A program made the position numbers and the translations under genes. The notes under the pieces are model-generated. The model did no database searches. It was given only the letters and a program-made list of their open reading frames with translations, and was not told the origin of the DNA. Below, piece by piece: positions 33,946-41,973 of a stretch of 46,038 nucleotides of DNA. The first letter of the stretch is position 1, and each line of letters starts with the position of its first letter. Source of the DNA: Pseudomonas sp. ACN8 (GTDB lineage: Bacteria; Pseudomonadota; Gammaproteobacteria; Pseudomonadales; Pseudomonadaceae); the NCBI RefSeq assembly GCF_002303925.1, contig NZ_MRCS01000050.1:1-46038 (forward strand). Direction: 5' to 3'.

Positions 33946-35170
33946 GAAAACTAGTAATTATTTATTTATGCTCTCAGGGCTTTTGGATGCGGTCAAGGTT
34001 CTTGGTATTATGTGGGTGTATGAGTTGTTTTGGGCGGATAATTTCGGCCGTTTAAGCTTTAATATTGATCTAATTGGTGCATTCGGTGCATTGCTAACCC
34101 CTTGGTTAATGGCGTATCTCCAAAAGTCTAGAGAGTCAGCTGCGCAAGCCTATATAATAGTCTTGATCTATTTGCTAATTCTATCCGGAGTGGTTGGCAG
34201 CGCATACTGGATTTTGGCAAACTATTTACTGGCAGGTGGCTTGGATTCTATCGAGGATTTTAATGTGTTCATTGCGCTAAGGGCGCTATCGCTTATCGTT
34301 ATTACTCTAACCACGCTAAATTACTCGGTGTTGGCTCAAGCTGGGCATGGTCTATATATTTTTCTCTTTCAGTTGTGTGCCGTTTCGGCAACTTTAGGGC
34401 TGTATTATATATTCAGTGATTACGGTTTGTATTCAAGTTTGGTCTATGTCGGGGTCGTATTGCTGCTTTTGGAGCTGGCGATAATGAAGATGACCTTCAA
34501 TATGGCAAAAAAGCATCTTGGCATCACACGTTTTTGGCGACGTGTTCTAGAGTTTAAATATTTGAATGAATTTAAAGGCTATAGTCGGATCGTTTTTCCT
34601 GAAACCGGTACGGTACTATCAGTTGTAGCGTGTACCTTTCTGATTTCTAGTTCGGCTTATATCACGTTGCAGGAGCACTATGAGTTTTATCGCTTGCCAT
34701 TGGCGTTCATGACGGCGAGCTGGATTGTCGCGAGCAAGGTGACTACGCTGCTAGTGTCGTTCTCCAAAACTGATGCGGTTGCTTTTTCTATGCAGAACTA
34801 CATGTATACGATTAGATATACTTGGTATATACCAGTTCTCTTGTTGTTGATATATGTAGCTTTGTTTTATCAAAGATTAAATTATTTAATTTGCATTAAT
34901 GTTGTAGTGGCTATGTTGTATTTTCCAGCTATGGCAGCTGTCATCGCTATGGGTGGCTCCTTGAGAGTGCAAAACCGCAATGCTTTACTACTTAAAGCCA
35001 ATTTGGCTATGCTCTGTTTTTATTTTATTCCTGTCGTTGCACTGATCTACTTGCGTTTCATTGGCGCAGGCGGCTTGATACACGCTATTGGTGTCAGCTA
35101 TTTAGTTCGTATCATGGTTATTAACTGGCTTGGTATTCGGGAGCTGAGACGGGATGGGGCACTCATATGA
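33935..35170 (+). CDS. Multi-TM MATE/MOP-flippase-like exporter
   Basis: An integral membrane protein of about 411 residues with roughly 12 hydrophobic helices and short loops, similar in layout to polysaccharide flippases and MATE exporters. No ABC or MFS motif is visible. GTG at 33935 is chosen because GGAG lies nine bases before it; TTG at 33920 or ATG at 33968 are possible. The gene overlaps the second dehydrogenase and ends in an ATGA overlap with the next gene. It is the only exporter candidate for the peptide product. Family assignment is by topology and general look, not by a decisive motif. Confidence 0.6.
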   Translation: MGSEKTSNYLFMLSGLLDAVKVLGIMWVYELFWADNFGRLSFNIDLIGAFGALLTPWLMAYLQKSRESAAQAYIIVLIYLLILSGVVGSAYWILANYLLAGGLDSIEDFNVFIALRALSLIVITLTTLNYSVLAQAGHGLYIFLFQLCAVSATLGLYYIFSDYGLYSSLVYVGVVLLLLELAIMKMTFNMAKKHLGITRFWRRVLEFKYLNEFKGYSRIVFPETGTVLSVVACTFLISSSAYITLQEHYEFYRLPLAFMTASWIVASKVTTLLVSFSKTDAVAFSMQNYMYTIRYTWYIPVLLLLIYVALFYQRLNYLICINVVVAMLYFPAMAAVIAMGGSLRVQNRNALLLKANLAMLCFYFIPVVALIYLRFIGAGGLIHAIGVSYLVRIMVINWLGIRELRRDGALI

Positions 35171-35904
35171 TTTATGCTTTCTCGCCTGTATCAAAATTAT
35201 TAATAAAGTATGATGTGTGTACTGGCAGTGCTTATGTTGCTAGTTGTTCTAGTGCTAATGTGCGGCGTTATATTCAATTCGTACCAGCTTTCAAGGTTGG
35301 AGGTGACTGCCCATACAGTGAGATGTTGTATAAGGAGCGTACGATGACTCGATATGGTCAGGCAGGTCGTTTAAATGCCATAAATAAAATGCACGCCAAG
35401 GCTAATAAATTTGGGCGGTTTTCGGAAGCTGAAGAGGGTATTTATAATCTTGGCCTGGAAAAACTTGAGCTGTGCAGAAAAGAAATCTCAATTTTAAATA
35501 AAATCATCTCGGTCTTTGAAAATAGGGGTGTGACGGATTGGCAGTTTGAAGGCGTGGGGCGAGGCGCCTTGAGGGTATATCCATCCAATGGGGCTATTCA
35601 TTCTTTTCGTCCAAGAATTATTTTTAAAAAATACACAGTTGACTACTTCCCTTGTTCAAAGTCGTTCTCGATCTCAAAAAATAAAGTAGAGGTTGATCAC
35701 AATTGTTTATATGTGATTTGCGAAATTGATAGAGTGCTAGAGAAATATTCCGATGTTGGAGCTCTGGTGGCGCTGTATATAGAGTTTGGTCATTTGGTTT
35801 CTGCACTACTTTTTTTTGCAGGTCTCGCTATTGGATCACTTTCTCTAACCTCCTTGGAAAAAGAAATACATCAAGCTGCTGTTTTTGCAAGGCTAACACT
35901 ATGA
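35167..35904 (+). CDS. Divergent SagB/nitroreductase-like protein (third)
   Basis: A 245-residue protein that at first sight looks unknown. Two SagB signatures can still be read: VYPSNGAIHSF (137-147) at the PSGG..HP site, and KYSDVGALVALYIEFGHL (193-210) followed by LLFFAGLAIGSLSLT, which follows the family pattern KYGDRGYR.ALLEAGH..QN..L.A.ALGLG. The N-terminal RRS.R.F motif is not visible. It may be a structural or substrate-binding partner rather than an independent enzyme. Translation is coupled on both sides by ATGA overlaps. Confidence 0.6.
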   Translation: MIYAFSPVSKLLIKYDVCTGSAYVASCSSANVRRYIQFVPAFKVGGDCPYSEMLYKERTMTRYGQAGRLNAINKMHAKANKFGRFSEAEEGIYNLGLEKLELCRKEISILNKIISVFENRGVTDWQFEGVGRGALRVYPSNGAIHSFRPRIIFKKYTVDYFPCSKSFSISKNKVEVDHNCLYVICEIDRVLEKYSDVGALVALYIEFGHLVSALLFFAGLAIGSLSLTSLEKEIHQAAVFARLTL

Positions 35905-36485
35905 GCAACTTCAAATACATGAGTGGTCATTGGGAGTTTATTCTAGAGCAGGAGCTGTATGTATTAGGTATGATTTTCAATGGATTGCCGGAAATTCAAA
36001 CGTCCACGTTGAAAAAGCTTTTGGAAAACAAGGTGCTACTTGAGGAGTTGTTCAATTATCTCACGCTCTCTGAGCAGGCTTGGCTAGATAGAAGAACGTA
36101 CAGATATATAGGGCCAGGCTGCCAGCAGCAGGAGTCAGATCGCGTGGATTTTGCTCCGATAATGGAATTGATAAATTCGTTGTTAGAAAAATTGTCACCG
36201 ACTCTTAATGTCGGGCAGGTAGTAGGTGAAGATCGCTTGAAATTAATCGAGTCATTGAATGACCAAGCTGAACTATCCGCCTCTCCTTTAATTTTAGGTT
36301 TTTTTATAGCACCCATGAATTTTCCAGGTATAAGGGAAGACTGGTTATTGATGGGGTTGGTTGCTCAACTTTTGTGCGTATTTGCGCAACAAACAGGGAA
36401 AGGTGCATTCATTACCCATGGTATTGATCGAACTGTTTTGCCCGCCTCGCTGAGCACTCTAGAGTATATTATCGCTTTCGGTTAG
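35901..36485 (+). CDS. Shortened nitroreductase-like protein (fourth)
   Basis: A 194-residue protein. WLDRRTYRYIG (61-71) resembles the nitroreductase RRS.R.F entry motif; LLMGLVAQLLCVFAQQTGKG (149-168) matches the C-terminal helix G.AAQ.L.L.AQ.LG.G; it ends EYIIAFG like many nitroreductases. The middle of the fold is very short. Together with the third protein it holds complementary halves of a SagB-like domain (N-terminal motif here, PSGG-like motif there). Weak similarity, so the call is tentative. It starts by ATGA overlap. Confidence 0.5.
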   Translation: MSNFKYMSGHWEFILEQELYVLGMIFNGLPEIQTSTLKKLLENKVLLEELFNYLTLSEQAWLDRRTYRYIGPGCQQQESDRVDFAPIMELINSLLEKLSPTLNVGQVVGEDRLKLIESLNDQAELSASPLILGFFIAPMNFPGIREDWLLMGLVAQLLCVFAQQTGKGAFITHGIDRTVLPASLSTLEYIIAFG

Positions 36486-36676
36486 ATTCGTAAAAAAGTG
36501 TATGTGCTTAAGTATGTTTTTTACAGATAGGTATAAAGTAATGATCTTTCTAGCTTAGTCAGATTTCTAGTCTGTTTTTGCTGGGGCCGATTGTTGCTGT
36601 AAAGTCTTCATGCATGGCTGAGGGCTATTATAGGAACGGTTACTGTTTAACTACATTATTGCTGGAAGGAGCGAAT
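36486..36676. other. Intergenic spacer in the peptide operon
   Basis: A 191-base A+T-rich spacer that breaks the run of overlapping genes. It may hold a second promoter for the oxygenase and acetyltransferase genes; no clear element was identified. An open frame continues upstream from the oxygenase to 36578 but lacks a ribosome site. Confidence 0.3.
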
Positions 36677-37261
36677 ATGTCAGATCCGTGCATAGAAACG
36701 ATTAAAGTTATCGATGATCTGCTAGAATCCCACTGCAAGGAGGAGCTATTTGAATTCGCTGCTAGGCCGATATGGCAATATGGTTGGCGTTCAAATATCA
36801 AGGTGGATAGACATTTTTTCTGGCACGCACATTTTGCCGGTCATGGCATAACCAATTGTACTTCTTGTTTAGATGAGTTGAACTCGCGCGCGGATATTTC
36901 ACCTATATCGAGGCTGTGGAGTTTTTTGGCTGACACCATTCTGGTAGGCCATGAACCAATTCGAGTGTATGCCAATGCGCATACATACGGGGCCGAAGGA
37001 TACTGCCATACTGATAACTTGGATGACGAAAATTATTTCTCTACAATTTTCTATGCTCATGCGGAATGGGAGAGTAATTGGGGGGGTGAACTTCTTTTCT
37101 ATAATGGTGATGGCGATATAATAAAAGCAGTGAGCGCCAAACCGGGACGTATCGTTTCCTTTCCGGGCTCTATAATGCATAAAGTTGGCTCTCCGAGTCG
37201 AATCTGCAATCGTCTGCGGGTTTCCTATGTCTTCAAAACCCAGTTGATTATAGGTGCATAA
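36677..37261 (+). CDS. Fe(II)/2-oxoglutarate-dependent oxygenase
   Basis: A 194-residue prolyl-4-hydroxylase-like oxygenase. The metal triad is His111 and Asp113 in GYCHTDNLDD plus His168 in FPGSIMHKV; Arg181 or Arg179 in NRLRVSYVFK would hold 2-oxoglutarate. A jelly-roll core is apparent (WGGELLFYNGDGD). Start 36677 follows AAGGAG. Within the operon it is a natural candidate to hydroxylate the peptide or a derivative; that role is inference. It is unrelated in detail to the core-genome oxygenase at 39993. Confidence 0.82.
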   Translation: MSDPCIETIKVIDDLLESHCKEELFEFAARPIWQYGWRSNIKVDRHFFWHAHFAGHGITNCTSCLDELNSRADISPISRLWSFLADTILVGHEPIRVYANAHTYGAEGYCHTDNLDDENYFSTIFYAHAEWESNWGGELLFYNGDGDIIKAVSAKPGRIVSFPGSIMHKVGSPSRICNRLRVSYVFKTQLIIGA

Positions 37262-37765
37262 ATGAATGGTAGAATCGTTGTCCGCATGGCATCAACAGAG
37301 GATGCCGAGGCTATCAGTCTTATACTTTGCACCTCTATTCGATCAGGTTGTGTAATTGATCACGGTGATCGACATGAAGTTGTGAACGCATGGACGGAAA
37401 ATAAGAGCGTTGCGACTGTGTTGAAATGGGTAGAGGACACTTCCTTATATTTGGTTGTCGCTACACTGGGCTCGAAGCCGGTTGGAGTGGGCATGGCAAC
37501 TGCGACCGGAGAGATCTCGTTATGCTATGTGCTCCCCGAGTATTTCAGAAGGGGGCTCGGCAAGGCGATCATGACAACCTTGGAGCAGTGGTTAAAGGGT
37601 AAAGGATTCCACTGCGTTGTTCTGAACAGCACCATTTCGGGCTATCACTTTTATAAACGTCTTGGCTATTGTGACAATGGTGAAAAAATAGTTGTGATTG
37701 GTCTCACAGCAAGCCCGATGTTAAAGGATATAGACGCAATCGAGTTTGACTCCTGTGTACAATAG
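37262..37765 (+). CDS. GNAT-family N-acetyltransferase
   Basis: A 167-residue GNAT protein. The acetyl-CoA loop is FRRGLGKAI (95-103) after a beta strand ISLCYVLPEY, and HFYKRLGY is the usual GNAT motif near the end of the fold. It starts directly after the oxygenase stop. It may acetylate the product as tailoring or as self-protection; neither can be decided from sequence. Confidence 0.8.
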   Translation: MNGRIVVRMASTEDAEAISLILCTSIRSGCVIDHGDRHEVVNAWTENKSVATVLKWVEDTSLYLVVATLGSKPVGVGMATATGEISLCYVLPEYFRRGLGKAIMTTLEQWLKGKGFHCVVLNSTISGYHFYKRLGYCDNGEKIVVIGLTASPMLKDIDAIEFDSCVQ

Positions 37766-38110
37766 TTTATTGGCTGGCTAATGCTCAGCTTCAGCGCTCG
37801 ACAACGGTGCCTTAGAAAGAGCAATCGAGCTGCCACAGGGACAAAATAGCTATTCAGTCACATGCACAGAGGGGCGGTATCCCGCGTAAATATTTACAGT
37901 CTGGTCAAAACCCAATAGCCCTTTACGTACAGAGCCATCCGCTGACGTCTTCTGGAAGCCTCTCTGAGAGAAAACTTCAGTGCTCGCTGTCTGGATCTGT
38001 CCGCCATAGATGCCGCGGCACTCACTAAACTCGTGTTTGGTATCTCGGTTCTATAGATTGCATACGATAAAACCTACTCCGCGCCTCGCGCTTTTGTCTG
38101 GAACCCCTTA
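37766..38110. other. Right junction of the accessory island (no gene recognised)
   Basis: A 345-base gap in which composition returns toward the core. A short frame near 37960-38055 (LEASLRENFSARCLDLS and on, about 36 codons) has coding-like composition and could be the tail of a decayed gene, but I recognise no family. No tRNA or clear attachment repeat seen. Confidence 0.35.
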
Positions 38111-39058
38111 ATGCCGGCCACTTTCGACCCCGATCTTCTACGTGCAAGTCTGCTGCCATTGGCGGCCGGGCAGCCGTTGTCGGCGCAGGCGCAGGCTTAC
38201 CAGCGATTCTACGGACTGGATTTCGCGCCGCGTCAGGTGCGCAGTGGCCTTGGGCGATTCGAGGTCGATGGTTATGAGCTGGTCAGCCAGTTCTGGTGGC
38301 CCGAGCGGGCGAAGGCGACGCTGTTTGTCATCCACGGTTTCTACGACCACACCGGGCTCTACCGGCATGTGATCGAATGGGCGTTGGACCAGGACTTTGC
38401 GGTGATCGCCTGCGACTTGCCGGGGCATGGCTTGTCCAGCGGCGAACGGGCGAGCATCAAGGATTTCGCCGAGTATCAGGACGCATTGCAAGGCTTGTTC
38501 GGCGAGGCGCAATCTCTTGATTTGCCGCAACCGTGGCACCTCTGCGGGCAGAGCACCGGCGGGGCGATCGTGATCGATCATGTGTTGAATGCGGGGGCGA
38601 GCAGCCCGGCCCAAGGCCAGGTGATTCTGCTGTCGCCGCTGGTGCGGCCGCGGGCGTGGGGTTGGTCGCAGCTGAGTTATTACGTGCTCAAGCCTTTCGT
38701 CAAAGCCATTGCCCGGCGCTTCAGCGAGAACTCCAACGACCCGGCCTTTCTGCCGTTCCTGCAAGCCGATCCATTGCAGCCGCTGCGCCTGCCGACAGCC
38801 TGGGTGGGCGCATTGGCACGCTGGATCAAACGTATCGAGGCCGCCCCCATGAGTACCCGCCGGCCGCTGATCGTGCAGGGGCAGGCTGACATGACGGTGG
38901 ATTGGGAGCACAACCTGGAAGTGTTGCGGGGCAAGTTTGATCGGCCGCAGGTGCTGATGCTGCCCGAGGCGCGGCATCATCTGGCGAATGAAACACTGGT
39001 GATGCGGGAGGAGTATTTCGGGTTTTTGACCAGGCGGATCAAGGGCCGAAATCCTTAG
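38111..39058 (+). CDS. Alpha/beta hydrolase, monoacylglycerol-lipase-like
   Basis: A 315-residue serine hydrolase of the Hydrolase_4 (S33-like) group. FVIHGFYDHTGLYRHVIEWA carries the oxyanion-hole region, CDLPGHGLSSGER the next strand, and the nucleophile is Ser148 in LCGQSTGGA. The acid and His would be in QGQADMTVDWE and PEARHHLANE. It probably hydrolyses monoglycerides or lysophospholipids; the exact substrate is unknown. Confidence 0.82.
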   Translation: MPATFDPDLLRASLLPLAAGQPLSAQAQAYQRFYGLDFAPRQVRSGLGRFEVDGYELVSQFWWPERAKATLFVIHGFYDHTGLYRHVIEWALDQDFAVIACDLPGHGLSSGERASIKDFAEYQDALQGLFGEAQSLDLPQPWHLCGQSTGGAIVIDHVLNAGASSPAQGQVILLSPLVRPRAWGWSQLSYYVLKPFVKAIARRFSENSNDPAFLPFLQADPLQPLRLPTAWVGALARWIKRIEAAPMSTRRPLIVQGQADMTVDWEHNLEVLRGKFDRPQVLMLPEARHHLANETLVMREEYFGFLTRRIKGRNP

Positions 39059-39071
39059 CGCCAGTTCCGGC

Positions 39072-39090
39072 CCCATCGCGAGCTTGCTCC
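39072..39090. repeat. Truncated single REP remnant
   Basis: CATCGCGAGCTTGCTCCGGG resembles half of a REP core but breaks off after GCTCC and has no inverted partner nearby. Confidence 0.5.
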
Positions 39091-39131
39091 GGGCGGCGTT
39101 CCGACGATAGCAATCTGTCAGGTGCCGAAGA

Positions 39132-39884
39132 TCACTGGGTCAGATTCGAATTGCTCTGCCCCACCGCCAACCCCGCCCGGATTGCCGCCAACGCCGCCTG
39201 ATAATAAGCCTGCCCTTCCGCCGATTCGGCAAAGGTCGCGAATTCTTCCAGTTCGTCGTCCGACAGATCGCGATAGACATACAACAGTGTGTTGTTCAGG
39301 TCGCTGCCGATCTGGTCCATCAGGCGCTGGCGCTGGCCGTTGAGCATGCCTTGGGCCTGACCGGCACCGAGCAACCCCGGAATCATCGAACTCAAACTGT
39401 CGGCGGCGACGCCGGCAATCGCCAGGCTGACTTCCGCGCCGGCCTCGCGAGCGGGCAGGGCTTGTGCCAAGTGGCCGATGATCAGCAGGCGGCTGTCGCT
39501 GGCCTGCATCTTCGGCAGACCCTTGGCGTTTTTCGCCAGTTGGTCGCGACGGGTTGCCAGCAGTTCGGCGGCGACGACTTTCTTGCCCAGGGGTGACTGG
39601 AAAAACGTCAGCGCGGGTTTGGGGTTGGCGAGGTTCTTGCGCAATTGCGCTTCGGCGCGCTGGTCCACGGCCTGGGCGGAAAATCGCTGATTGCTGTTAT
39701 TGACCAGTGCCTGAAACACCGCCGGTGGCAGGCTACCCTGGTAGCGTTGCTGAGCGGCCGAGAGGGCGTCGCTGAAATGCGCGCGTTGTTCCGGCCAGCC
39801 GGCGACCTTGTACAACTGGTCGTGGCCGTCTGCCCAGGCGGGCAAAACGCAGAACATCAACAGTGATAAAAGCAAACGGCGCAT
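39132..39884 (-). CDS. Secreted DUF2059-like protein
   Basis: A 250-residue protein with a signal peptide (MRRLLLSLLMFCVLPAWA, residues 1-18). The C-terminal part contains YVYRDLSDDELEEFATFAES, then EGQAYYQAA, as in DUF2059 proteins; function unknown. The start at 39884 is chosen because it gives the signal peptide and follows AGGAG. It is divergent from the prolyl-hydroxylase-like gene. Confidence 0.7.
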   Translation of the reverse strand: MRRLLLSLLMFCVLPAWADGHDQLYKVAGWPEQRAHFSDALSAAQQRYQGSLPPAVFQALVNNSNQRFSAQAVDQRAEAQLRKNLANPKPALTFFQSPLGKKVVAAELLATRRDQLAKNAKGLPKMQASDSRLLIIGHLAQALPAREAGAEVSLAIAGVAADSLSSMIPGLLGAGQAQGMLNGQRQRLMDQIGSDLNNTLLYVYRDLSDDELEEFATFAESAEGQAYYQAALAAIRAGLAVGQSNSNLTQ

Positions 39885-39992
39885 AGGGACTCCTGTCAGC
39901 AGGCGACTATTCTCCGTGCGGCACCCCTGCTTGTCGAGAATTCGTATCAACCCGCTGCGCGGCTCTGTCGGATTTCCGGGCACAGGAATACT

Positions 39993-40625
39993 ATGCGCGC
40001 CATGCAAATATCCTCTGATCACCCGCTGCTGCTACGAATTGTCGACGACCTGGCCGAGCACGGCTGGTCGCAGCAGAATATTTTCCTGCCTCTGGATCTG
40101 ACCCGGGCGCTGGCGGCCGAGTGTCGCAAGCGTGCCGCCGAGGGTGAGCTGGCTCCGGCCGCCGTGGGCCGTGGACCGTTTTCGGAAATCCGCGAGGGGA
40201 TTCGTGGCGACCATATCCAGTGGATCGACCCCGGCCAGGCCAAGGCGTGCGACAGCTACCTGGGTTTGATGAACAGCCTTCGCGAGGCGATCAATCGTGG
40301 TCTGTTTCTCGGCCTGGAGGATTTCGAAAGCCATTTTGCGATGTACCCGCCCGGAGCCTTCTACCTGAAGCACGTCGACCGCTTTCGCGATGACGACCGG
40401 CGCATGGTTTCGGCAGTGGTTTACCTCAATGACGGCTGGCTTCCTGAACACGGTGGCCAGTTGCGCATGTACCTCGACAATGATCGCGTCCAGGACGTGC
40501 AACCTATCGGTGGCTGCCTGGTGGTGTTTCTCTCCGGCGAGGTTCCCCACGAAGTCCTGCCCGCGACCCGGGATCGCCTGTCGCTGACCGGCTGGTTCCG
40601 CCGGCGCGGCAACGAGCCGTTCTGA
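39993..40625 (+). CDS. Prolyl-hydroxylase-like Fe(II)/2-oxoglutarate oxygenase (PPHD-like)
   Basis: A 210-residue oxygenase. Metal ligands are His127 and Asp129 in LKHVDRF and His186 in EVPHEV; Arg195 in DRLSLTGWFRR binds 2-oxoglutarate. PPGAFYLKHVDRFRDDDRR and LNDGWLPEHGGQLRMY match the bacterial relative of the animal HIF prolyl hydroxylases (PPHD), reported in Pseudomonas to hydroxylate a proline of elongation factor Tu. The DUF523 gene follows after two bases, so the two are probably co-transcribed. Confidence 0.85.
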   Translation: MRAMQISSDHPLLLRIVDDLAEHGWSQQNIFLPLDLTRALAAECRKRAAEGELAPAAVGRGPFSEIREGIRGDHIQWIDPGQAKACDSYLGLMNSLREAINRGLFLGLEDFESHFAMYPPGAFYLKHVDRFRDDDRRMVSAVVYLNDGWLPEHGGQLRMYLDNDRVQDVQPIGGCLVVFLSGEVPHEVLPATRDRLSLTGWFRRRGNEPF

Positions 40626-40627
40626 TC

Positions 40628-41113
40628 ATGCGGAAAATTCTCGTCAGCCGTTGCCTGTTGGGCCACCGGGTTCGTTACGACGGCGGGGCCAGCGGGCCGT
40701 TCGATCAACTTCAGCAGTGGCTTGACGAGGGCAGGGTCGTGCCGTTGTGCCCGGAAGTGGCCGGCGGTTTGCCAACGCCTCGGGCGGCGGCGGAAATTCC
40801 AGGCGGGCAGGGCACGCAAGTCCTCGATGGCCAGGCGTTGGTGATCACCACCGAGGGCGAGGACGTCAGTGCGCAGTTTCTGTCGGGGGCGTATCAGGCA
40901 CTGGAGTTGGTGCAGAAGTATGGCATCCGCATCGCCGTCCTCAAGGCCAACAGCCCGTCCTGCGGCAATCTGCTGACCTATGACGGGACGTTCAGCGGCG
41001 TGAAGGTCAGTGGCGAGGGCGTGACGGCGGCGCTACTCAAGCGCCACGGGGTGCAGGTGTTCAGTGAGCTGGAGTTGCCGCAAGCGGCGCGGGCATTGGC
41101 AACACTCGATTAA
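40628..41113 (+). CDS. DUF523 family protein
   Basis: A 161-residue cytoplasmic protein of the DUF523 family. It has the conserved cysteine motifs SRCLLGHRVRYDGG near the N-terminus, LCPEVAGGLPTPR (about 38-50) and KANSPSCGN (about 107-115), which suggest metal or iron-sulfur binding. No biochemical role is established that I know. It follows the oxygenase gene almost directly. Confidence 0.85.
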   Translation: MRKILVSRCLLGHRVRYDGGASGPFDQLQQWLDEGRVVPLCPEVAGGLPTPRAAAEIPGGQGTQVLDGQALVITTEGEDVSAQFLSGAYQALELVQKYGIRIAVLKANSPSCGNLLTYDGTFSGVKVSGEGVTAALLKRHGVQVFSELELPQAARALATLD

Positions 41114-41130
41114 CGAGCGACACAAGACAC

Positions 41131-41222
41131 TGTAGGAGCGAGCCTGCTCGCGATGAGGCCAGTCCAGCAAACATGGATGTTTGAATGTCAGGCCGCCATC
41201 GCGAGCAGGCTCGCTCCTACAG
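41131..41222. repeat. REPIN (inverted REP pair)
   Basis: Inverted cores GTAGGAGCGAGCCTGCTCGC and complement at 41131-41155 and 41196-41222 lie between the DUF523 gene and the convergent binding-protein gene. Confidence 0.9.
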
Positions 41223-41253
41223 GATCAGCTTTCACTCCAGACCTGCAACAACT

Positions 41254-41838
41254 TCAAGGTTTGGGTACCACACCCGCTTCCGCCCCCAACCACTTCTGCT
41301 CCAACGCTTGCAGTCGCCCGTCATCCTTGATCCGCTGCAGCGCGTTTTCCAGGCTGGCATGGAACGCCGGATTACCTTTCTGAAACGGAATCGCCAGGCT
41401 CACGGCCGGGTCGGATTTGGGCTTCTCTTGCGTCAGCGACTGCACCAGCAAAATGGAGCGCGGCTCTTCTTTCTGCGCGATCAATTGCGCATGGGTTTGA
41501 ATGTAAGGCTCGCTGAAGTCGAAACGATCCTTGAGATCCGGGGTCACTGCTATGTGGTTGATAGCGATGTCGTATTTGCCGCTTTCGACGCCGGTCAACA
41601 GATCGCTGCCGTCGGTGACGACAAAGTCGGCCCGGACATCGAGTTCACTTGCCAGCAGTTGGCCCAGTTCGACTTCGAAGCCGGTGAGCCTGTCGTCATC
41701 CTTGAAATTGAATGGGGGAGTGTTGGCTTCAACGGCAATGCGCAATTCGCCCCGGTCGTTGACGTCATCTATCAGTTCGGCATGAGCCAAAGGGCTCAAA
41801 AGGGGTAGCAGGCAGATCAGGCCAGGCAGAAAGCGCAT
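41254..41838 (-). CDS. Short amino-acid-type ABC transporter binding protein (SBP_bac_3)
   Basis: A 194-residue periplasmic protein with a signal peptide (ending AHA). LRIAVEANTPPFNFKDDD and LTGFEVELGQLLASEL begin lobe 1, and KYDIAINHIAVTPDLKDRFD is typical of polar amino-acid binding proteins. It is about 50 residues shorter than usual: after QTHAQLIAQKEE most of lobe 2 is missing before PFQKGNPAF. It may be a reduced or non-transport binding protein. ATG 41838 is preferred over GTG 41844 by spacing to AGGAG. Confidence 0.72.
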   Translation of the reverse strand: MRFLPGLICLLPLLSPLAHAELIDDVNDRGELRIAVEANTPPFNFKDDDRLTGFEVELGQLLASELDVRADFVVTDGSDLLTGVESGKYDIAINHIAVTPDLKDRFDFSEPYIQTHAQLIAQKEEPRSILLVQSLTQEKPKSDPAVSLAIPFQKGNPAFHASLENALQRIKDDGRLQALEQKWLGAEAGVVPKP

Positions 41839-41973
41839 GGTCACTCCTTTGAATTTATTATCGCGACCCTCTGATTCAGGCTCGCTTTGCTATGGTTGTC
41901 GAGTGCCTTCGACAACAAATGGCCATGAAGTTGTCATGGTCACGCGGATTTTACGGAAAAACTGGAGAAGAGA

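Noticed and set aside
31940..36485. A classical thiazole/oxazole (TOMM) cluster
   Set aside because: No YcaO cyclodehydratase or E1-like partner is present, and the peptide has no Cys and no Ser or Thr in its C-terminal half.
36578..36676. N-terminal extension of the 2-oxoglutarate oxygenase
   Set aside because: No ribosome site at 36578, while AAGGAG precedes the ATG at 36677, and the shorter protein already contains the full domain.
37960..38055. A short coding-like frame at the right island border as a toxin or transposase remnant
   Set aside because: About 36 codons with no ribosome site and no recognisable motif; kept only as a note on the gap.
1603..41222. Repeated GCGAGC..GCTCGC units as a possible CRISPR array
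   Set aside because: The units are scattered singly or as inverted pairs between genes, not regularly spaced direct repeats; they are REP elements.
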